Positions 14,295 through 20,136 of a stretch of 20,136 nt of DNA are shown here, one piece after another; the stretch's first letter is position 1; every line of letters starts with the position of its first letter. Both the position numbers and the translations under genes were made by a program. Source of the DNA: a virus; the IMG/VR virus record IMGVR_UViG_3300045131_000564, positions 1 to 20,136 of that record; one strand, 5' to 3'. Below the pieces are notes generated by a model. It was not told the origin of the DNA and ran no database searches. It saw nothing but the letters and a program-made list of their open reading frames with translations.

Positions 14295-15257
14295 ATGTTA
14301 GTTATCCGTGGTCAAAATGTAAATGACGTCCTGCCAGTCGGTATCATGCACTTGAAGAATGGAGAAAAACGTGACTCAAGAAACGGACCTGTCCTTGAAA
14401 TCCCAACAACTGTTTGCGTCCATTATGACTACCCCGACGAACGAGTCCTCTTTGAACCTTTACGAGACGCTAATCCATTCTTTCATCTCTTCGAAAGTCT
14501 CTGGATGCTTGCAGGAAGAAACGACGTTGCCTTTCTTAACGAATACAACTCCAGAATGGCACAGTACAGCGACGACGGCAACGGCTTCAACGCCGCCTAT
14601 GGGCAACGTCTCCGCTCCGGATTTGGATTTGATCAACTCGATGTCGTTATACAGCGACTTAGAAAGGACCCTGACGACAGACGCGTCGTTTTACAGATTT
14701 GGGATCCTGCAGATTTAAATAAAGAGTCAAAAGACTACGCCTGTAACTTAGTCATCACCCCGCGCATTCGCAATGGTAAACTCGACTGGACAGTGTTCAA
14801 TCGTAGCAATGACTACTTGCTCGGTATGACCGGGGCTAACGTGGTTCACATGTCAATCATTCAAGAATATGTTGCTCGTATGGTAGGCGTTCCGATGGGA
14901 AGTTACGAGCAGATCAGCAATTGCCTACATGTTTATACAGAATTGACGCCGCATTGGGAACGATTGAAAGATCTTCCATTGACTGTTGATTGCCCATACA
15001 AAGAAGCCCGCGTGTCGTCGTTCCCGTTGATTACCCACAAAGAAAGCTGGATGTCAGATCTGTACACTTGGATGGACAAACCGTGGGGTGGACAGGTTTA
15101 TTCTGATCCATTCTTCAACTACGTTGCGAAACCTATGGCGATTGCACATCGGGCGCACAAAGACAACCGCAACGGGTTACAATATGTAAATGCTATACAG
15201 GCAACTGACTGGAGATTAGCTTGTGAACAATGGCTTACAAGGAGAGAAGTGAAATGA
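14295..15257 (+). CDS. Thymidylate synthase homologue (thymidylate synthase or dUMP hydroxymethylase)
   Basis: This 320-residue protein starts at ATG 14295 with AAGGA about 9 bases upstream; a GTG at 14289 is in frame. The fold is recognised from FHLFESLWMLAGRNDV, the SDDGNGFNAAYGQRLRS block, the phosphate-binding DDRR (127-130), a catalytic Cys in YACN (Cys150), RSND..LGMTGAN (170-182), and H212-x-Y214. Asn182 stands near the site that selects uracil (Asn) over cytosine (Asp), so the substrate is probably dUMP. Phage members that make 5-hydroxymethyl-dUMP have this same overall pattern, and sequence alone does not tell them from true thymidylate synthase. The neighbouring hmdU-DNA family protein makes hydroxymethylation attractive. 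It is coupled to the next gene by ATGA. Confidence 0.9.
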   Translation: MLVIRGQNVNDVLPVGIMHLKNGEKRDSRNGPVLEIPTTVCVHYDYPDERVLFEPLRDANPFFHLFESLWMLAGRNDVAFLNEYNSRMAQYSDDGNGFNAAYGQRLRSGFGFDQLDVVIQRLRKDPDDRRVVLQIWDPADLNKESKDYACNLVITPRIRNGKLDWTVFNRSNDYLLGMTGANVVHMSIIQEYVARMVGVPMGSYEQISNCLHVYTELTPHWERLKDLPLTVDCPYKEARVSSFPLITHKESWMSDLYTWMDKPWGGQVYSDPFFNYVAKPMAIAHRAHKDNRNGLQYVNAIQATDWRLACEQWLTRREVK

Positions 15258-15706
15258 GTGCAAATGAAAAGCAAATCGGTGGTGATCACTACGATAAAAG
15301 CGGTGAGCAACATTGGGATAGGCAATACCGTTTGAATGGCCGTGGATATTTTGTTGGATGTGCTACAGGTTACATCGAACGTTACCCTTTTAAGAACGGT
15401 AAACAAGATCTCGAAAAGGCAATTCACTTTCTTCAGAAACTGATCGAACTTGAGTACCCTGAAGAAAAGGCTGAACCGAAGAAAGTAGCACCGCTGGAAA
15501 AGCTGTCTAACGAGATTGAAAAATTATCTCAAGCAATCACGTCTGCACCAGATCATCTTAAAGAGTTCGTACCTACACCGTGGCAACAAGAGGTCGCTGC
15601 TAAGTTCGATGATCTACGTGAAAAACATGCCATCAGTCCGATGTTACAGAGATTTTTGAAAGAGACAGATGAACCGTATCCGAACGGTTATGTTAATCAG
15701 GACTGA
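15254..15706 (+). CDS. DUF3310 (SaV-like) protein
   Basis: I chose ATG 15254 (150 aa): AAGGAG (15239-15244) is upstream and the start overlaps the thymidylate synthase stop as ATGA. An in-frame ATG at 15230 lies further upstream without its own site. The N-terminal IGGDHY (8-13) and the YIERYPFKNGKQDLEKAIHFLQKLIE segment (40-65) are the DUF3310 signature. Members are frequent in phage nucleotide-metabolism clusters and are sometimes labelled nucleotide kinase, but I know of no proven activity. The C-terminal half (about 80-150) is helical and less conserved. Confidence 0.85.
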   Translation: MSANEKQIGGDHYDKSGEQHWDRQYRLNGRGYFVGCATGYIERYPFKNGKQDLEKAIHFLQKLIELEYPEEKAEPKKVAPLEKLSNEIEKLSQAITSAPDHLKEFVPTPWQQEVAAKFDDLREKHAISPMLQRFLKETDEPYPNGYVNQD

Positions 15707-15708
15707 AT

Positions 15709-16368
15709 ATGGAAGACAATCAGCAACACTACCACAGTTCGGACAGGTTTCCATCTCGTGACACTCTGCTATGGCTCGACAGTCTTGAGAATGTACGAGC
15801 AGTTTCATCCAACTACACTGTAACTGCTTCGGATGATTATCTGCTTGTTGATACGACCTCGGGTGACGTGACTGTTACGTTGCCAAATGCTATCAATGGT
15901 CGCAAGTTGCACGTAGTAAATTACGCAGGAACAAACGATGTCATTGTTACATCTACGGTTGACATAAACGGTTCTGCGTCCGATTTCACAGTAGCGTCTG
16001 GAAACATTGCTTCTGTAAAGGATGTTGGCGGAGAATGGGTCACTTCTCCGATGACCTTCTCTTCAGGTGGCCCTGGGAGCGATCCGGGTGCGTCAGGTTC
16101 TACGACAATCGATTTCGGTGCATCCCCTGCAACAGAAGCTTCGGTCACCGTGTCGGGTCAAACAGGGTTGTTAAGCACGTCACAGATCGAAGCGTTTGTT
16201 GTTGCCAGAGGTTCAGGGGCGACCCTTGCAAATCAGCAGTTTGCAGCTATTGCTTTTAGGCTAATATGTGGGGAAATAACACCCGGAGCGAGTTTTGTCA
16301 TTCGGGCGTATTGCACCATTGGCTATGCCGAAGGTACTTTTGAAATAGATTGGACTTGGAGAAATTGA
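15709..16368 (+). CDS. Beta-rich virion-like protein (tail fibre/decoration-type domain)
   Basis: This 219-residue protein is rich in Ser, Thr, Gly and Val. Residues about 33-112 (NYTVTASDDYLLVDTTSGDV, then TLPNA.NGRKLHVVNYAGTNDV) match the short beta repeat often found in phage tail-fibre and decoration proteins. A Gly/Pro/Ser linker (about 117-130) leads to a second beta domain with VTVSGQTGL, SQIEAFVVARGSGAT, and a final YAEGTFEIDWTWRN. It lies 2 bases after the DUF3310 stop with AGGA about 7 bases upstream. It stands out among enzymes of DNA metabolism and pairs with the next gene. A surface-exposed virion role is inferred. Confidence 0.7.
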   Translation: MEDNQQHYHSSDRFPSRDTLLWLDSLENVRAVSSNYTVTASDDYLLVDTTSGDVTVTLPNAINGRKLHVVNYAGTNDVIVTSTVDINGSASDFTVASGNIASVKDVGGEWVTSPMTFSSGGPGSDPGASGSTTIDFGASPATEASVTVSGQTGLLSTSQIEAFVVARGSGATLANQQFAAIAFRLICGEITPGASFVIRAYCTIGYAEGTFEIDWTWRN

Positions 16369-16369
16369 T

Positions 16370-17821
16370 ATGAGCGGATTCTTACAAAAGATCATCGGTT
16401 ATGTTACGGGTAACGGACTTGAAGTCAATTCAAGCAACGAAGCAAAGGTAGTAACCGACAAAACAAGATCGAGCGTCACTTTATTCTCTGAGAACGATCC
16501 CGGCACTATCACAGGGGTGCCTCTTTTAATGGCACCCGAGATTTCAGCGGATTATCGTCTGCGTGTTGGTATCGACACGGTGTTGTTTACAGATACGTTC
16601 AATGCGACAACGCAGAACTCGAATCTCTGGGCTTACACCCTTGCCACGTTGACCTGCACGCAACCGGGTGGATATCTTCAATTCGGTACGGTACAAGGTA
16701 CAGGTGCGGGTCATGGGGCATTCATACGTTCGTTTCAATACTTTCCATTGGTGGGCACGGCTCCGCTGTCTGTTGAATTCTCAGGCTCAAGCAATACGTC
16801 TGCCCTTGTTCCCAACGAAGCGTTCTACGCGGGTCTAGGTCTTCCCTCTGCTGCCGCTACGATTCCAACAGACGGTTGCTGGTTCAAGATGACATCTTCA
16901 GGACTGTTCGGTGAACTTCAATACAACGGTGGCACAGTTGTTCAAGTCACTTTGATGAATACCCAGATTCCATTAGCAACCAATGCGAAATTTGCGATGG
17001 TCGTCGGTGAAGATGCAATCAGGTTCTGGGTTGATGATGTTCTGTACGGCAGCATCACAATCCCCGCAGGTTACGGCCAACCGTTTATGACAGGTTCGTT
17101 GCCAGTGTTTTTGCAGAAAATCTGCACAGGGACGGTAAGCAACACCAACACAATCAGAATCACTGACGTCACTGTCTCCTTGATGGATTTGGCAACAGGT
17201 AAACCGTGGTCGCATCAAGTTGCAGGCATGGGGCAACACGCGCTGTTCATGCAAAACGGTACGACTATCCCTACCACGGGCGCGAAAACAACGGTATGGG
17301 CAAACAATACTGCGCCAACTGCTGTTGCATTGACCAACACCGCTGCATCATTTACTGGTCTCGGTGGTATTGCCGCTGTTCTTCCTACGTTGACGGCAAA
17401 CAATGATGGCAAACTGTTCACGTACCAAGTTCCGGCAGGTACGATCAACCTGACAGCACGTAATCTGTACATCACACGAGTCACGCTGAAAGGTGCTGTA
17501 TCCGTGGTCCTTGTCGGTGGTCCGGTGATCTACGCTTACGCTCTGGCAGTGGGACATACGGCAACTTCGCTGGCTACTGCAGAAACTGCATCCTTTGCCA
17601 CTGCTACAGCACATGCGCCGCGTATTATGGCATTGGGTATGGAATCCTACGCAGCTACCGCAGCAGTTGGTACGTTGGGAACAGGTATCGATTTGAACTT
17701 TGATACCCCGATCTGTGTACGTCCTGGCGAGTTTGTGGACATCATCGCTCGTAACATCGGCACTGTAACCACAACTGGAGCAATAACTATCGTAGCTTCT
17801 GTAGGCGGTTATTGGGAGTAG
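16370..17821 (+). CDS. Large beta-rich virion-like protein, possible lectin-type (concanavalin-like) fibre or head decoration
   Basis: This 483-residue protein starts 1 base after the previous stop, with GGAG about 11 bases upstream. The N-terminus (1-30) has GNGLEVNSSNEAKVV, a pattern I have seen at the start of other phage virion proteins. Residues about 75-260 have a jelly-roll-like pattern of alternating beta segments (for example FTDTFN, GCWFKMTSSGLFGELQYNGG, DAIRFWVDDVLYGS). Residues about 330-483 form a second beta/Gly/Ala/Thr-rich domain (TYQVPAGTINLTARNLYI). No enzymatic motif is visible. It is followed by a strong hairpin, so it closes a two-gene cassette. Host-surface binding or decoration is inferred. 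Confidence 0.7.
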   Translation: MSGFLQKIIGYVTGNGLEVNSSNEAKVVTDKTRSSVTLFSENDPGTITGVPLLMAPEISADYRLRVGIDTVLFTDTFNATTQNSNLWAYTLATLTCTQPGGYLQFGTVQGTGAGHGAFIRSFQYFPLVGTAPLSVEFSGSSNTSALVPNEAFYAGLGLPSAAATIPTDGCWFKMTSSGLFGELQYNGGTVVQVTLMNTQIPLATNAKFAMVVGEDAIRFWVDDVLYGSITIPAGYGQPFMTGSLPVFLQKICTGTVSNTNTIRITDVTVSLMDLATGKPWSHQVAGMGQHALFMQNGTTIPTTGAKTTVWANNTAPTAVALTNTAASFTGLGGIAAVLPTLTANNDGKLFTYQVPAGTINLTARNLYITRVTLKGAVSVVLVGGPVIYAYALAVGHTATSLATAETASFATATAHAPRIMALGMESYAATAAVGTLGTGIDLNFDTPICVRPGEFVDIIARNIGTVTTTGAITIVASVGGYWE

Positions 17822-17850
17822 TTGTAAACGATTTAAAGCTGTTGTAATAT

Positions 17851-17884
17851 GTAGTTATGCCGCTATGTAGCGCGGCATAACTAC
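17851..17884 (+). terminator. Strong hairpin, probable intrinsic terminator after the virion cassette
   Basis: GTAGTTATGCCGC (17851-17863) and GCGGCATAACTAC (17872-17884) form a perfect 13-bp stem with an 8-nt loop. It lies 30 bases past the stop at 17821. The tail TAATCTTATA is only moderately T-rich, so termination may be partial. The next gene starts 18 bases later. Confidence 0.7.
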
Positions 17885-17902
17885 TAATCTTATAGGTGAC
17901 AT

Positions 17903-18082
17903 ATGACAAAATACGGAACATTGCCAGCCAAACCTATTATAGAAGAGGTTGATGAAGTTATCATTTGCCCCAAATGTGGGTCAGAAGATATTTCGCATAT
18001 CCATCACGAAGGTGATTATGCTGTTCCTGAAACAGACTATCATCATTGCAATGACTGCAACCTTTCTTGGGGGTTTGAATAA
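17903..18082 (+). CDS. Zinc-ribbon microprotein 1 (59 aa)
   Basis: The frame from ATG 17903 to TAA 18082 gives 59 residues and is the first of two adjacent small zinc-ribbon genes. Cysteine pairs CPKC (23-26) and CNDC (49-52), with a His-rich stretch between them, form a plausible zinc ribbon. AGGTGA (17893-17898) lies 4 bases before the ATG, and the stop overlaps the next ATG as TAATG. Zinc ribbons of this size in phages may bind nucleic acid or host transcription machinery, but the target is unknown. Confidence 0.75.
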   Translation: MTKYGTLPAKPIIEEVDEVIICPKCGSEDISHIHHEGDYAVPETDYHHCNDCNLSWGFE

Positions 18083-18270
18083 TGATATGCCCTAACTGTC
18101 GTGAAGATGTGCAAGGTGCGTGGCACGATACAGGTATCGGCACTTATGAATATTGGGGGCAGAAATGCAACGATTCTAAAATGGAATTCTGTTGCGAACT
18201 ATGTGATACACCTCTTGAATCTGAACAATCTTATGAAGAATATCTTGCCGATATTCGAGGAGAGGAGTGA
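18082..18270 (+). CDS. Zinc-ribbon microprotein 2 (62 aa)
   Basis: This 62-residue protein opens with CPNC (3-6) and has a second pair in FCCELC (C37 or C38 with C41), a zinc-ribbon arrangement, followed by an acidic C-terminal tail. It overlaps the previous small zinc-ribbon gene by one base and the next gene as TGATG, so all three are probably translated together. The two zinc-ribbon proteins are similar in size but differ in sequence, so they look like separate relatives rather than a recent duplication. Function unknown. Confidence 0.8.
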   Translation: MICPNCREDVQGAWHDTGIGTYEYWGQKCNDSKMEFCCELCDTPLESEQSYEEYLADIRGEE

Positions 18271-18683
18271 TGCAAACCTTCCTCCCTTATCCTGACTTTG
18301 CCGAATCTGCCAAAGTTCTTGACTACCGCCGACTCGGCAAGCAACGCGTTGAAGTACTTCAGTTGTTGAAGGCGTTACAGGCAGGTGGCGGATGGTCAAA
18401 TCACCCTGCTGCAAAGATGTGGAATGGCTACGAAAACGCGCTTGTTTCTTACGGTTTATTTATCTGTAAAGAGTGGATTGGACGAGATTATAACGATACA
18501 TGTTTTGACAAAATTCTGTCGTATTGTGACGAAGACGCCAACACAACTCTACCACCTTGGCTCGGCAACGAAGACTTCCACGCCGCGCACCGTTCCAACT
18601 TGCTTCGAAAAGACCCGATTCATTACGGCCAATTCGGCTGGACTGAACCTAACGACTTACCTTACATCTGGCCCATAACATGA
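18270..18683 (+). CDS. MSMEG_6728 / Pyr_excise (PF03013) family protein
   Basis: I chose ATG 18270 (137 aa), with AGGAG (18258-18262) 7 bases upstream; a GTG at 18267 is in frame. The sequence carries the family pattern: MQTFLPYPDF, LDYRRLGKQRVEVLQLLKAL (17-36), NHPAAKMWNGYENALVSYGL (44-63), CKEWI (66-70), and LPPWLG.EDFHAAHRSNLLRKDP (93-115). The family was named for a pyrimidine-dimer DNA glycosylase relationship, but most members are biochemically uncharacterised. It overlaps the polymerase start as ATGA, which suggests a DNA-linked role. A repair or base-processing function is an inference; the family assignment is secure. Confidence 0.85.
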   Translation: MQTFLPYPDFAESAKVLDYRRLGKQRVEVLQLLKALQAGGGWSNHPAAKMWNGYENALVSYGLFICKEWIGRDYNDTCFDKILSYCDEDANTTLPPWLGNEDFHAAHRSNLLRKDPIHYGQFGWTEPNDLPYIWPIT

Positions 18684-20136
18684 CCGATAAACTCTTCCTC
18701 GACCTTGAATGTTATCCAAATTATTTCCTTGCCAAACTCATGAATGATGAAGGTCGTTTTCGTGAGTTTGAAACGTACGAAGGGCAAGGATTAGATGTTG
18801 CCAAACTTCGGGCGTTACTGAACAGTTATACCGTTGTCACCTTCAACGGTGTGAACTACGATTGGCCTATTCTGTCACTTGCTTTAAACGGTGCAGATAA
18901 CGAACAGCTTAAAGAAGCTTCCGATGCGATTATTGTCAACGACATGAAACCTTGGAACTTCTACAAGCATTTCCGTTGTCAAGCGTTGAGCTATGACCAC
19001 ATTGACATCAAGGAAGTTGCACCGGGCGTGATGGTCAGTTTGAAGTTGTATGCAGGGCGACTCCATGCGCCAAAGATGCAAGACCTACCCTATGACCCTG
19101 ATTCATTGTTGACACGTGAACAGATGCAAGCGGTCAACCTGTATTGCGGCAATGACTTGCACGTGACAAAGCAGTTGTACGACGCAATCAAGGGGCGTGT
19201 GACATTGCGGGAAACCATGTCGGCAGAGTACCGCACCGACCTCCGCAGCAAGTCAGACGCCCAAGTGGCTGAGGCGGTTATTAAGACTGAGTTGTTCCGG
19301 TTGACCAATAAGAAACTTGCCAAACCTTCAGTAAAGGAAAAGGAATCCTTTTACAAGGTTCCGGAGTACATGAAGTTCCAGTCTGACCAGTTGAACAATA
19401 TATTTGAAATGGTCAAGCGTAGTCCGTTTACTGCCAAGACCAACGGGCAGATTGAAATGACTGAGGAACTGGCTAAGACACTGATACATATCAACGGTAC
19501 GACTTATAAGCTAGGTATCGGTGGTCTGCACAGTCAGGAAAGTGAGATAAGTTATCAGGCTGACGATGAGTGTATGATCGTTGACCGTGATGTTACTTCG
19601 TACTATCCTAGCATTATTCTTAATCAAGGTTTATACCCTGAAACCCTTGGTCCGCATCTGTTGGAAGTTTTTAAGGTGTTGGTTGACCGCCGCGTTGCTG
19701 CAAAGCGTAAGAACCGTGAGCTCAAGAAACTGGGAGTGAAAGGTCACGCGCATAGAAGTAAACTGATTAAAGAGATAGCTAATTTAGAAAAGTCAAACAG
19801 TGATGCGATATTTCCATGTACAGAATATATGGAACTCATTACTCTCGAACAAGACCTAGACTTTGACCGTTCTGTCACTGTTATGGATTCCTTGCGAATC
19901 ACAATTAACGGGGCGTTCGGCAAGTTGGGTTCTGTTTATTCTGCTTTGTATGCACCTGACTTGATGATTCAGGTTACTGTTACCGGGCAGTTGACTTTGC
20001 TGATGTTGATTGAGCGTTTTGAAATGGCGGGTATTAAGGTTATCAGTGCCAATACCGACGGTATTGTGACCCGTTACGCACGTTCAAGACATGAAGAAAT
20101 CGCTGCACTTGTTAGGCAGTTTGAACAAGAGACGCA
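18680..20136 (+). CDS. Family B DNA polymerase with 3'-5' exonuclease domain (partial, 3' end outside window)
   Basis: The frame from ATG 18680 is open to the window end, giving 485 residues. Exonuclease motifs are DLEC (8-11), FNGVNYD (55-61) and YCGND (155-159). Polymerase motif A is DVTSYYPSI (304-312). Motif B is R406-x3-N410-GAFG. Motif C is SANTDG (456-461). The usual first Asp of the YGDTDS motif is Asn458, while the catalytic second Asp (D460) is kept. Related phage polymerases that I recall share the NGAFGK and SANTDG forms. It is the replicative polymerase, presumably working with the AEP primase and the helicases upstream. The ATG overlaps the previous stop as ATGA. Thumb and C-terminal parts lie outside the window. 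Confidence 0.95.
   Translation, partial: MTDKLFLDLECYPNYFLAKLMNDEGRFREFETYEGQGLDVAKLRALLNSYTVVTFNGVNYDWPILSLALNGADNEQLKEASDAIIVNDMKPWNFYKHFRCQALSYDHIDIKEVAPGVMVSLKLYAGRLHAPKMQDLPYDPDSLLTREQMQAVNLYCGNDLHVTKQLYDAIKGRVTLRETMSAEYRTDLRSKSDAQVAEAVIKTELFRLTNKKLAKPSVKEKESFYKVPEYMKFQSDQLNNIFEMVKRSPFTAKTNGQIEMTEELAKTLIHINGTTYKLGIGGLHSQESEISYQADDECMIVDRDVTSYYPSIILNQGLYPETLGPHLLEVFKVLVDRRVAAKRKNRELKKLGVKGHAHRSKLIKEIANLEKSNSDAIFPCTEYMELITLEQDLDFDRSVTVMDSLRITINGAFGKLGSVYSALYAPDLMIQVTVTGQLTLLMLIERFEMAGIKVISANTDGIVTRYARSRHEEIAALVRQFEQET

Overview
The window is part of a tailed double-stranded DNA bacteriophage genome. All supported genes lie on the + strand and are tightly packed. Many are joined by ATGA, TGATG or TAATG stop/start overlaps, and the gene content is virion proteins followed by a phage DNA replication and nucleotide metabolism set. 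Shine-Dalgarno sites of the AAGGAG or AGGTGA type suggest a bacterial, probably Gram-negative, host. The virion genes look podovirus-like, but no terminase, portal or capsid gene is in view, so this is an inference. I cannot name the phage or its host.

Region 1 (1-5205) is the end of the late virion operon. It holds a partial gene and a neighbour that share a C-terminal motif, then a Gln/Asn/Ala-rich virion protein and two large proteins that resemble the internal core or DNA-ejection proteins of podoviruses. Region 2 (5206-5828) is a 623-base non-coding stretch with a 40-nt terminator-like hairpin, a perfect 13-bp inverted repeat, a candidate promoter with a dyad in its spacer, and an 18-nt A/T run. 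It probably separates late from early or middle transcription and may hold an origin.

Region 3 (5829-13073) is the replication block. It encodes a membrane microprotein, an SNF2-type helicase, two conserved phage proteins of unknown function, a candidate ssDNA-binding or recombination protein, an AEP/TOTE-like primase with a Cys cluster, a compact UvrD-type helicase and a DEDDh exonuclease. The gaps on both sides of the candidate ssDNA-binding gene are rich in RNA structure. The upstream one can be folded so that the ribosome binding site is either hidden or free.

Region 4 (13070-15706) is the most interesting. A protein of the 5-hmdU DNA kinase helical-domain / amino acid:DNA transferase family (formerly alpha-glutamyl/putrescinyl thymine pyrophosphorylase) is followed by an HExxH mini-metallopeptidase, a thymidylate synthase homologue and a DUF3310 protein. 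This suggests that the phage may hypermodify thymine in its DNA.

Region 5 (15709-17884) is a two-gene cassette of beta-rich virion-like proteins ending in a strong hairpin, set inside the DNA metabolism genes. Region 6 (17903-20136) has two small zinc-ribbon proteins, a MSMEG_6728/Pyr_excise family protein and the first 485 codons of a family B DNA polymerase that runs off the window. I saw no tRNA, CRISPR array, insertion sequence or integrase.
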